DNA from: Candidatus Zambryskibacteria bacterium CG_4_9_14_3_um_filter_40_16
Lineage (GTDB): Bacteria > Patescibacteriota > Minisyncoccia > Phycocordibacterales > Zambryskibacteraceae
Assembly (NCBI GenBank): GCA_002791475.1
Contig: PFXE01000038.1
Span: 1-6,360 of the forward strand
Reading direction: 5' to 3'
DNA length: 6,360 nt
Shown here: in pieces, positions 1 through 5,952 of the stretch
Numbering within the stretch: position 1 is the stretch's first letter
How the letters are laid out: every line of letters starts with the position of its first letter
The notes under the pieces: generated by a model
What the model saw: the letters and a program-made list of their open reading frames with translations, nothing else
Told to the model about the DNA's origin: nothing
The model's database searches: none
Translations under genes and position numbers: made by a program

Positions 1-7
1 GCGAGTG

Positions 8-37
8 TTGACAGAATTATAGCTAATGTGCTATACT
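8..37 (+). promoter_or_regulatory. Strong sigma70-type promoter for the helicase unit
   Basis: A perfect -35 box TTGACA lies at 8-13. After an 18-nt spacer comes TATACT at 32-37, preceded by TG at 29-30, which makes an extended -10. Transcription would start near 43-45, leaving a leader of about 140 nt before the helicase start codon at 183. The boxes are seen directly; promoter activity is inferred from the consensus match. Nothing coding was recognised in positions 1-182. Confidence 0.8.
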
Positions 38-43
38 TCCCGA

Positions 44-182
44 GTAACAAATCTCATTGGTTTTTCGTTTTAGGAATACCTAGAATCGTTAGCTGTAGAG
101 CTTTATAAAAACTTACGAGACTTCTGGCCAAATTTAATATAACGGCTAGCGTTATAGAGACAAAAGTCTCGCATTTATACCT
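44..182 (+). promoter_or_regulatory. Structured 5' leader of the DEAD-box helicase mRNA
   Basis: The leader contains two perfect local hairpins just before the start codon: ATAACG/CGTTAT (139-144 with 150-155, 5-nt loop) and GAGAC/GTCTC (157-161 with 166-170, AAAA loop). Both can be replaced by longer-range helices. CGAGACTT at 116-123 pairs perfectly with AAGTCTCG at 164-171. CGTTAGCTGT at 87-96 pairs with ACGGCTAGCG at 142-151, including two G-U pairs. The two sets exclude each other, and the two long-range helices together would form a pseudoknot. Long structured leaders are known for cold-shock helicase and cspA-type mRNAs, so a temperature or helicase-feedback switch is plausible but inferred. 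No ribosome-binding sequence is seen before the ATG. Confidence 0.45.
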
Positions 183-1400
183 ATGTATAGAAAAAGTTTC
201 AATACCAGAGGACCGAGAAATGGTTTCAGTAAATCCTACGGAGCAAGAACCCAAAGAGGTAACTCAAGAGGTTTTGGTGGAAGAATTTCAAAAGGCCAAT
301 ATATTGACCCATCCAGGTTTATTAATAAAGCTGTAATTACTGAGGAATTAGAGCATTTTATACCTGAACACAAGTTTGAGGATTTTGCCTTAGATGCTTC
401 TTTGACGCAGGCAATTATTTCAAAAGGGTACTCGGACCCAACTCCAATACAGGACAAAACTATTCCTTACATTCTTAATGGTTTGGACCTTGTGGGAATA
501 GCAAATACAGGAACAGGAAAAACGGCCGCGTTTCTTTTGCCGTTAATAAACAAGGTGCTCCAAGACAGAAAAGAGCAAATCATTATTATTGTGCCGACTC
601 GTGAACTTGCCGTGCAAATTGAAAATGAACTCAAAAGTTTTACAAAGGGAATGAAAATATTTTCCGTTTGTTGCTTCGGTGGCGCTTCAATCGGCCAGCA
701 AATGCGTGACCTAAGGCATTTTAACAATTTTATAATCGGCACTCCGGGCAGACTCAAAGACCTTATCGGCCGAAAAATGATAAACCTCTCGCTTTTCAAG
801 ACCATAGTTCTTGACGAAGCGGACAGAATGCTTGATATGGGTTTTGTTAACGATATGCGCTTTGTTATGTCGTTAATGCCAAAAGACAGACATACACTGT
901 TTTTCTCCGCGACTATCTCAACTGAAATTGAGAAACTAGTAGGTGAGTTTTTGCGCGAACCAGTAAGAATATCCGTCAAGACAAGGGACACCGCTAAAAA
1001 TGTTGACCAAGACATCGTAAGAGTGGGAAGGGGATTGAATAAGGTAGACATACTTCATGACCTTCTGATAAAACCCGAATTCAATAAAGTGTTGATTTTT
1101 GGTAGGACAAAACACGGAGTAGAAAAACTCTCCAAGATTTTAAGTGAAAAGGGGATTAGGGTGGAATCCATTCACGGGAATAAAAATCAGTTCAAACGCC
1201 AAAAAGCATTAAACCTTTTTAAGGACAGCAATATACAAGCTCTCATTGCCACCGATGTCGCGGCGCGAGGACTTGATATAAACGAAGTAAGTCATGTAAT
1301 AAACTTTGACATTCCGGCAACTTATGACGACTACATACACCGCATTGGTCGTACGGGAAGAGCGAATAAGCGCGGAAAAGCACTAACTTTTATTGAATAA
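183..1400 (+). CDS. DEAD-box ATP-dependent RNA helicase
   Basis: This 405-residue protein is a superfamily 2 RNA helicase that uses ATP to unwind or remodel RNA, in the cytoplasm. All core motifs are intact: Q motif ending at Q90, motif I ANTGTGKT (107-114), PTREL (138-142), GG (166-167), TPGR (187-190), DEAD (211-214), SAT (242-244), VLIFGRTK (303-310), ATDVAARGLD (356-365) and HRIGRTGR (386-393). The first 35 residues are rich in Arg, Gly and Ser with RG repeats, a probable RNA-binding tail placed at the N-terminus. The protein ends shortly after the last motif, so it lacks the C-terminal RNA-binding extension of DeaD/CsdA or DbpA. It is therefore a minimal RhlE/DeaD-like core, and the exact subfamily cannot be fixed. 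The start at 183 gives the expected basic head but has no Shine-Dalgarno. Likely jobs are ribosome assembly or cold adaptation (inference). Confidence 0.95.
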   Translation: MYRKSFNTRGPRNGFSKSYGARTQRGNSRGFGGRISKGQYIDPSRFINKAVITEELEHFIPEHKFEDFALDASLTQAIISKGYSDPTPIQDKTIPYILNGLDLVGIANTGTGKTAAFLLPLINKVLQDRKEQIIIIVPTRELAVQIENELKSFTKGMKIFSVCCFGGASIGQQMRDLRHFNNFIIGTPGRLKDLIGRKMINLSLFKTIVLDEADRMLDMGFVNDMRFVMSLMPKDRHTLFFSATISTEIEKLVGEFLREPVRISVKTRDTAKNVDQDIVRVGRGLNKVDILHDLLIKPEFNKVLIFGRTKHGVEKLSKILSEKGIRVESIHGNKNQFKRQKALNLFKDSNIQALIATDVAARGLDINEVSHVINFDIPATYDDYIHRIGRTGRANKRGKALTFIE

Positions 1401-1414
1401 AACTTAAAAACAAT

Positions 1415-1597
1415 ATGAAAACAAAGATTACAAAATCTAATATTCAGACGGTTTCAAAGAAACATTTTCAAAAAGATGGGAAGTGGATTGTTAAACCTAC
1501 AAAAACAGAGATTCTGCTTTGCAAATGCGGAAATAAATATATCAAAACAAGGGAGGGACAAAAGAACTGCGTCAGGTGTCTAGAATCCCTATCCTAG
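1415..1597 (+). CDS. Small zinc-ribbon protein (60 aa), function unknown
   Basis: A 60-residue basic protein begins 14 nt after the helicase stop, in the same direction and before the terminator, so it is probably co-transcribed. Its first 30 residues are rich in Lys, Thr and Ser. The second half carries a C-x-C (C36, C38) and a C-x2-C (C52, C55) separated by 13 residues, a spacing that suits one structural zinc ribbon. Such small ribbons often bind nucleic acid or ribosomes; with the helicase as neighbour, an RNA-related role is a fair guess, not a demonstrated one. I do not recognise a named family. The start has no Shine-Dalgarno, only an A-rich stretch. Confidence 0.7.
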   Translation: MKTKITKSNIQTVSKKHFQKDGKWIVKPTKTEILLCKCGNKYIKTREGQKNCVRCLESLS

Positions 1598-1625
1598 TTT
1601 TTGCTAAAAGCAAAAAAGAGTTTTT
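1598..1625 (+). terminator. Hairpin terminator between convergent genes
   Basis: TTTTTGCT (1598-1605) pairs perfectly with AGCAAAAA (1609-1616) around an AAA loop. It starts directly after the zinc-ribbon stop codon, and TTTTT follows at 1621-1625. The stem is A/T-rich and the T-run is offset by five bases, so strength is uncertain. The minus-strand hydrolase stops at 1624, so the same hairpin may also serve that gene, although no T-run follows on that strand. Confidence 0.55.
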
Positions 1626-2388
1626 ATATTTTCGCCATCCACTCCACAATTTTCTGTGCGGATTCCATAGCGTGTTCACCGACCAGAATACCGGGGTGAG
1701 TCGCACCTTTTATTTCTATAACTTCTTTTCCATAATAATCTGCCATGGCTTTGGCGGTTCTTATTCCTATACCAAAAGGCACTGATTCGCCAAGTTCTCC
1801 GCCTACAAAAAGCGTCGGCATTGAAAGTTTTTCTTTTGGAATTGAAATACCAAGTTTTCGTTCGCTTCTAGCTACTCCGGACTCCATACCCAACATATCT
1901 TTCAGCATCATCAGTTTTTCTTGCGGTATATCGGGAAGACCTTTCATAACTTCCATCGGATCTGTCGGCATTCCGGCGTCCATAGGAGAATACTCTGCCG
2001 GATAATCTTTCGCTTCCCCTTCTCCTTGGACCTCTTTTGATGGGCTTGGGTCAATGGCCACAACTGCTTTTGCTCCATATTGAACGGCATACATAAGAGC
2101 AACAAGACTTCCCATAGAGTGGCCTACAATTATCGGGTCTTTTATATCATTCTCTGTAACGGTTTGTTTTATATCATCCACATAGTTTTCCATAGTTACC
2201 CCCGCCAAAGACCCATCGCTTTTACCGTGCCCTCTCAAGTCCGGAGCGTAAATATCCCAACCCATTTTTGAGAAAAGCTCCGTGTAAGCCATCCACATAG
2301 AAGAAGAGCTCCATGAGCCATGTACCAAGATCACGGGGCTTTCGTGTTTTTTCTCTTCCGCATTTTTAATAAGTATAAATTGTTTCAT
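1624..2388 (-). CDS. Alpha/beta-fold hydrolase
   Basis: This 254-residue protein has the usual length and layout of a single-domain cytoplasmic alpha/beta hydrolase, with no signal peptide. LVHGSW (21-26) supplies the oxyanion-hole HG. YAPDLRGHGKS (47-57) is the typical strand-4 region. GHSMG (89-93) is the nucleophile elbow with Ser91, and His231 in GATHPG is the catalytic histidine. The acid is less clear: in VGGELGESVP (195-204) the usual Asp position is replaced, leaving Glu198 or Glu201 as candidates. A Met/Pro/Glu-rich stretch (about 113-165) forms the cap, which decides substrate and is not recognisable. Esterase, lipase or similar C-C or ester hydrolase activity is possible; no substrate can be named. 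The gene is monocistronic, divergent from the copper operon and convergent with the zinc-ribbon gene. Confidence 0.9.
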   Translation of the reverse strand: MKQFILIKNAEEKKHESPVILVHGSWSSSSMWMAYTELFSKMGWDIYAPDLRGHGKSDGSLAGVTMENYVDDIKQTVTENDIKDPIIVGHSMGSLVALMYAVQYGAKAVVAIDPSPSKEVQGEGEAKDYPAEYSPMDAGMPTDPMEVMKGLPDIPQEKLMMLKDMLGMESGVARSERKLGISIPKEKLSMPTLFVGGELGESVPFGIGIRTAKAMADYYGKEVIEIKGATHPGILVGEHAMESAQKIVEWMAKI

Positions 2389-2410
2389 ATGATATTTATT
2401 GGTTAATTCT

Positions 2411-2434
2411 AATTTTTATATAAAAATTTTTATA
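2411..2434. repeat. Overlapping A/T palindromes in the hydrolase 5' UTR
   Basis: AATTTTTATATAAAAATT (2411-2428) is a perfect 18-bp palindrome, and it overlaps a 16-bp perfect palindrome at 2419-2434. Both contain only A and T. They fall in the predicted untranslated leader of the hydrolase. They could be a protein-binding site or weak RNA hairpins, or simply low-complexity sequence. Confidence 0.4.
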
Positions 2435-2449
2435 AAATAGTGTCCATAC

Positions 2450-2458
2450 ATTATATCA
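2450..2458 (-). promoter_or_regulatory. Extended -10 promoter for the hydrolase
   Basis: Read on the minus strand, positions 2458 to 2450 give TGATATAAT, a perfect extended -10 element. No good -35 box is seen 16-18 nt upstream, which extended -10 promoters tolerate. Transcription would start near 2443, giving a 5' UTR of about 55 nt that lacks a Shine-Dalgarno. Confidence 0.5.
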
Positions 2459-2578
2459 AGAAACAAAAGAATGAAGAAATTGACATAACGGTCCAGATTA
2501 AGGGCTAATTTGTCTTTATAAAATCATGAATTTTGTTTTGTCTAATCAAGAACGGGAAGAGGATTTATCCACAGCTAC

Positions 2579-2607
2579 TTGCAATATACCCCATATGGGT
2601 ATATCAT
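2579..2607 (+). promoter_or_regulatory. Promoter of the copper operon
   Basis: TTGCAA at 2579-2584 (4 of 6 to the -35 consensus) and TATCAT at 2602-2607 (5 of 6 to the -10) are separated by exactly 17 nt. Transcription would start at about 2613-2615, at or just before the csoR ATG at 2615, so the message is probably leaderless. The spacer is filled by the predicted CsoR operator, so bound repressor would block RNA polymerase. Confidence 0.65.
2584..2604. promoter_or_regulatory. Predicted CsoR operator
   Basis: Perfect 8-bp arms ATATACCC (2584-2591) and GGGTATAT (2597-2604) flank a 5-nt spacer CATAT. The pattern TACCC-N5-GGGTA is the known G-tract pseudo-palindrome bound by CsoR-family repressors. 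Its place between the -35 and -10 boxes, directly in front of a csoR homologue, supports autoregulation relieved by metal. Only one copy was noticed in the window. Confidence 0.8.
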
Positions 2608-2614
2608 ATCAAGT

Positions 2615-2884
2615 ATGAGAAAAGATATAAAAAAGCAAGTGCAGAATAGGTTGAAACGAATAGAGGGCCAGGTAAAAGGTTTGCAAAAGATGGTTGAGGG
2701 GGATAAGTATTGTATTGATATAATCACTCAAACTTCCGCCGTCCGCAATGCCCTTTCTGCCGTAGAAGATGCAATGCTTGAAAACCATCTTTCCACGCAC
2801 GTTATTGAACAAGTAAAGAAGGGCTCACAAAAGAAAGCCATTGAAGAAATCCTTTCGGTTTATAAGATTTCAAAGAAAAAATAA
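2615..2884 (+). CDS. csoR: CsoR-family metal-responsive repressor
   Basis: This 89-residue all-helical repressor belongs to the CsoR/RcnR (DUF156) family, which binds operator DNA as a tetramer and lets go when metal is bound. The family signature is clear: NRLKRIEGQVKGL (11-23), YCIDIITQTSAV (32-43) and ENHLSTH (56-62). Metal ligands by alignment from memory to Mycobacterium tuberculosis CsoR (C36, H61, C65) are C33, H58 and H62, so the last Cys is His, giving a C-H-H site. The second-shell Tyr (Y32) and Glu (E77/E78) are kept. No N-terminal His, as used by nickel-type RcnR, is present. I chose the ATG at 2615; an upstream TTG at 2579 would put the promoter and operator inside the gene. It is the first gene of the copper operon, one base before the ATPase. 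Confidence 0.93.
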   Translation: MRKDIKKQVQNRLKRIEGQVKGLQKMVEGDKYCIDIITQTSAVRNALSAVEDAMLENHLSTHVIEQVKKGSQKKAIEEILSVYKISKKK

Positions 2885-2885
2885 T

Positions 2886-4898
2886 ATGGAACACAGCTAC
2901 AGCGGTGCGCACTGCGGAGTAGGTCAGCCATCGGCAATGGGTCACGGTTCGGCGCTTGTCTATTTACGGAAGTTTTGGATAGTAACATTTCTTCTCATCC
3001 CACTTTTTCTCGTGAATAAAATGATAGCCGGATTTTTTGGGTACGAGCTCTACTCATTTGCAAAATGGATTGGGTTTGTTATCGCCTCCATAATTTTTGG
3101 TTTTTCTTTGATTTTTTTCCAACATGCATGGCATGAAATTAAAATGCGTAAATATGGAATGATGACTCTTGTATCCATAGCCGTCGGGTCGGGTTTTATA
3201 TTTTCGGTTGTTTCCACCTTCATACCTTCCCTTAATGTTGAGTTTTATTTGGAGATCTCAACTCTTATCTGGGTATTGCTTTTCGGGCATTATCTTGAAG
3301 CAAAATCTAGCTCTGCCGCCGGCAACGCTTTACAGGAAGTAGCAAAATTATTGCCGAAGAAAGCGCACAGACTTGTCGGTGATAAGAGTGAGGAGGTTGA
3401 TACATCTCTTTTAAAAGAAGGGGATGTGGTGTTGGTAAAACCTGGAGAAAAAATACCGGCAGACGGGGTTGTAAATGAAGGAACGGCGAATGTAAATGAA
3501 TCGCTAATATCCGGAGAATCCAAACCCGTTGAGAAAAAAGAGCATAATAAAGTGATAGCTGGTTCAATATGCCTGGATGGTTCGCTCACAATAAAACTTT
3601 CTCGTGTGGGAGAAAATTCAACCATAGGTCAGATTCAAAAGCTCATAAACCAAGCTCAAAACACAAAACCTCGTTCACAACGATTAGCTGACAAAGCATC
3701 TTCTGTTCTGACACTAGTCGCCGTTATTACATCTCTTCTCACTATTTTTGTCTGGTCTATAATCTTGGGAAAGCCTTTGGTTTTTGGAATTACACTAGCA
3801 ATCACCGTTCTTGTTATTGCTTGTCCTCATGCTCTTGGACTGGCTATCCCCACCGTTACGACAATTGCCACCTCACTTGCGGTTAAGAACGGGGTCTTTA
3901 TAAAGAATCTGGCTAAAATTGAGGTTATCAGAAATGCGGACTATGTTGTGTTTGACAAAACAGGGACTCTTACAAAAGGTCAGTTCGGAGTGAGTGATAT
4001 TGTTACTTTTGGCAGTATGGCAAAAAACGATATTGCGAAAATTGCCGCGTCGTTGGAGCAACATTCGGCACACATTATTGGTCAATCTATATTGCAATAC
4101 GCAGAGAAAAATCACATCCTGCTTGATAAACCCAAACAGTTTAGAGACGTTGCCGGAAAGGGAGTAATTGGGGTGGTTAATGAAATAGATTATTTTTTGG
4201 GGAATAAACCTTTGATAAAAGATATGTCTGTTTTAACCGTTGAGCAGGATAAAAAAATTAATGACTTATCTTTAGGTGACAATACGATTGTTATTCTTGC
4301 TAGCAAAAAAGAATTATTGGGAATAATCACAATGTCTGACGAGATCAAACCAGAATCTTTTGAGGTCGTCAAAAAATTACACAATCTGGGTGTCAAAGTC
4401 GCTATCCTTACCGGGGACAAAGAAGATGTCGCAGAAAAGGTGGCAAAAGAATTGAATATAGACACCTACTTTGCAGAAGTTTTGCCCGAACAAAAATATA
4501 AATATGTAAAACAGCTCCAAGAAGATGGAAACATCGTGCTTATGGTTGGTGATGGAGTAAATGATGCCCCCGCTTTGACGCAAGCCAATGTTGGTATAGC
4601 AATAGGGGCGGGAACTGATGTTGCTGTTGAAGCGGGAGATGTGGTTTTGACCAGAAATAATCCTATGGATGTTGTTCGCCTGCTTGTTTTGTCAAAAAAA
4701 GTTTATGTGAAGATGGTGCAAAATTTGTTTTGGGCTCTTGGATACAATATTCTTGCTATCCCGGCAGCGGCAGGAGTATTCGTGTTTTGGGGAATATTTT
4801 TACGTCCAGAAATAGGTGCGCTTCTGATGAGTATGTCTACGGTTATTGTCGTTATGAACGCAATGACACTAAAAAAAATTAATTTGCAAACTGTCTAG
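2886..4898 (+). CDS. copB: CopB-like P1B-type copper-exporting ATPase
   Basis: This 670-residue P-type ATPase exports copper or silver across the cell membrane using ATP. Actuator motif SGES is at 209-212, the phosphorylation motif DKTGT at 357-361 (Asp357), TGD at 509-511 and GDGVNDAP at 555-562. The metal motif in helix 6 is CPH (313-315), and helix 8 carries MSMST (648-652) with N658, both marks of the CopB-type P1B-3 group rather than the CPC-type CopA. About eight membrane segments are visible (near 31-49, 61-80, 91-111, 121-137, 273-294, 300-322, 615-637, 642-660). There is no CxxC heavy-metal domain; the short head has only H3, H9, C10 and H20. The usual His-Pro motif of the nucleotide domain reads SAHIIG (394-399), with His396 kept and Pro replaced by Ile. 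The ATG at 2886 sits one base after csoR; translational coupling is likely. Confidence 0.93.
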   Translation: MEHSYSGAHCGVGQPSAMGHGSALVYLRKFWIVTFLLIPLFLVNKMIAGFFGYELYSFAKWIGFVIASIIFGFSLIFFQHAWHEIKMRKYGMMTLVSIAVGSGFIFSVVSTFIPSLNVEFYLEISTLIWVLLFGHYLEAKSSSAAGNALQEVAKLLPKKAHRLVGDKSEEVDTSLLKEGDVVLVKPGEKIPADGVVNEGTANVNESLISGESKPVEKKEHNKVIAGSICLDGSLTIKLSRVGENSTIGQIQKLINQAQNTKPRSQRLADKASSVLTLVAVITSLLTIFVWSIILGKPLVFGITLAITVLVIACPHALGLAIPTVTTIATSLAVKNGVFIKNLAKIEVIRNADYVVFDKTGTLTKGQFGVSDIVTFGSMAKNDIAKIAASLEQHSAHIIGQSILQYAEKNHILLDKPKQFRDVAGKGVIGVVNEIDYFLGNKPLIKDMSVLTVEQDKKINDLSLGDNTIVILASKKELLGIITMSDEIKPESFEVVKKLHNLGVKVAILTGDKEDVAEKVAKELNIDTYFAEVLPEQKYKYVKQLQEDGNIVLMVGDGVNDAPALTQANVGIAIGAGTDVAVEAGDVVLTRNNPMDVVRLLVLSKKVYVKMVQNLFWALGYNILAIPAAAGVFVFWGIFLRPEIGALLMSMSTVIVVMNAMTLKKINLQTV

Positions 4899-4908
4899 TA
4901 AAAAAATT

Positions 4909-5427
4909 ATGAACAAAAACACACAAAAACATATTTTTCAATTTATAGCCATAATTCTTCTTCTTTTGGGACTATTTTGGTGGGGCAGAGGAAACACGGG
5001 AGGAACAGCTTCATTACCAACCGAAAAACAAATAAAATCAGGCAGCTTTCTTTCCGCCCAAGAAAAATCTTTTGATTTCGGAACGATTTCAATGACAGAT
5101 GGTAATGTGCAAAAAATATTCACAGTTATCAATAATACAGACAAGGATATTAAGCTGGATAGTTTAGTAACATCGTGTATGTGTACTACTGCTTTTCTTG
5201 AAATGAGTGGAGAAAGAATGGGTCCCTTTGGGATGCCCGGACACGGAGGTTTGGTTCCTAAGGTTAATGAGATTATCAAAGCGGGAGAGTCGGTGGATGC
5301 TGTTGTTGTGTTTGACCCGACAGCTCACGGTCCAGATGGGGTGGGGTTTGTAGAAAGGTATGTCTACTTCGTAGACAGTTCCGGTGGCGCGCTTGAGCTT
5401 CAGATTACAGCTAACGTGACGCGATAA
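4909..5427 (+). CDS. Membrane-anchored DUF1573 protein
   Basis: This 172-residue protein has one N-terminal hydrophobic segment (about 9-26) and then a DUF1573 domain with an immunoglobulin-like beta fold, predicted outside the membrane. DUF1573 is recognised from FDFGTISMTDG (55-65), the VINNTD block, the TSCMCTTA segment (88-95) and FDPTAHGPDGVG (135-146). The function of the family is not established. Possible metal or thiol groups are C90, M91 and C92, a Met/His-containing loop GMPGHGG (108-114), and H140. It begins 10 nt after the copper ATPase stop and 3 nt before the next gene. Its place suggests it binds copper outside the cytoplasm or guards thiols there, which is inference. No cleavable lipoprotein signal is seen, so it is probably held by its anchor. 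Confidence 0.85.
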   Translation: MNKNTQKHIFQFIAIILLLLGLFWWGRGNTGGTASLPTEKQIKSGSFLSAQEKSFDFGTISMTDGNVQKIFTVINNTDKDIKLDSLVTSCMCTTAFLEMSGERMGPFGMPGHGGLVPKVNEIIKAGESVDAVVVFDPTAHGPDGVGFVERYVYFVDSSGGALELQITANVTR

Positions 5428-5430
5428 ATT

Positions 5431-5952
5431 ATGAGAAAATACTTTATTATTCCACTTGCTTTTATTTTTCCTAAAGCAACACTGGCTCACTGCCCGCTCT
5501 GTACTATCGGCGCTGGTGCTCTGGCCGTTGTAGCCGCCTCAATGGGAATATCGTCTATAGTAGTGGGAGTGTTTATCGGCGCTTTTGCTATGGCCTTGGG
5601 TATGTGGCTTTCAAAAATACCCAAAAAGGAATATATTCCCAATCAGTATTTTTTCCTTACAATTTTAATTTTTTTAGGAACTATTATTCCCATAATGCCT
5701 CTTATCAGAGAGTATCATCCTCTTTACTTGTCTCTTGTGGGCGAATATGGCACTTTCTTTCACAATACTTATGCCATCAATCTGTTTTTTTTTGGTTCCG
5801 TGTTGGGAGCGTTGATTATGTTTGTCTCTCCGTTCATAAGTCGTATGGTTTCTGCGGTTCGTAAAAACAGAGCAATTCCTTATCAAGGAATTGCTCTTAC
5901 CGCCCTTTTGTTAATTTCTGTTTCTATATTGATTGAATTAATATCCAAATGA
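5431..5952 (+). CDS. Polytopic membrane protein with mature N-terminal HCPLC motif
   Basis: This 173-residue hydrophobic protein has no named family that I can assign. The first 19 residues look like a Sec signal peptide: basic MRKY, a hydrophobic core, a Pro, then KATLA. Cleavage after A19 would leave His20 as the new N-terminus, followed by C21-P-L-C24 on the outer face. A long small-residue hydrophobic stretch follows (26-60, perhaps a re-entrant loop plus a helix), then membrane segments near 72-90, 113-133 and 152-171. Basic loops SKIPKK and RMVSAVRKNR would be cytoplasmic, which fits the positive-inside rule. I recall 'AHCPLC' starts in other Patescibacterial and archaeal proteins. A CxxC with a neighbouring His suits either copper binding or thiol-disulfide exchange. 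It lies in the copper operon, and its stop overlaps the next start by ATGA. A perfect hairpin lies within codons 147-156. Confidence 0.8.
   Translation: MRKYFIIPLAFIFPKATLAHCPLCTIGAGALAVVAASMGISSIVVGVFIGAFAMALGMWLSKIPKKEYIPNQYFFLTILIFLGTIIPIMPLIREYHPLYLSLVGEYGTFFHNTYAINLFFFGSVLGALIMFVSPFISRMVSAVRKNRAIPYQGIALTALLLISVSILIELISK
5869..5897 (+). repeat. Perfect 13-bp inverted repeat inside the HCPLC gene
   Basis: AGAGCAATTCCTT (5869-5881) and AAGGAATTGCTCT (5885-5897) are exact reverse complements around an ATC loop. The hairpin lies inside the coding region, about 50 nt before the next gene's start. No T-run follows, so it is not a standard intrinsic terminator. RNase pausing, mRNA stabilisation or a protein-binding palindrome are possible roles. 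Confidence 0.75.

Noticed and set aside
467..1051. 194-codon minus-strand open frame opposite the helicase
   Set aside because: It lies wholly antisense to an intact, motif-complete helicase and shows no domain; a frame shadow. The same holds for the minus-strand frames at 3290-3625, 4190-4465, 4938-5279, 5164-5490 and 6152-6334.
2480..2485. TTGACA as -35 of another promoter
   Set aside because: No acceptable -10 is found 15-19 nt downstream; the best candidate, TAATTT, is 20 nt away, and TATAAA at 2517 is 31 nt away.
2579..2614. TTG start that would extend CsoR by 12 residues
   Set aside because: The extension runs through the -35, operator and -10 elements, and the residues do not resemble CsoR N-termini; the ATG at 2615 fits the family.
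2841..2885. TTG start that would extend the ATPase by 15 residues into csoR
   Set aside because: It would overlap conserved csoR coding sequence; the ATG at 2886 directly after the csoR stop gives the His-containing head expected for CopB.
3237..3262. GTTGAG/CTCAAC inverted repeat in copB
   Set aside because: Only 6-bp arms with a 14-nt loop inside coding sequence; expected by chance.
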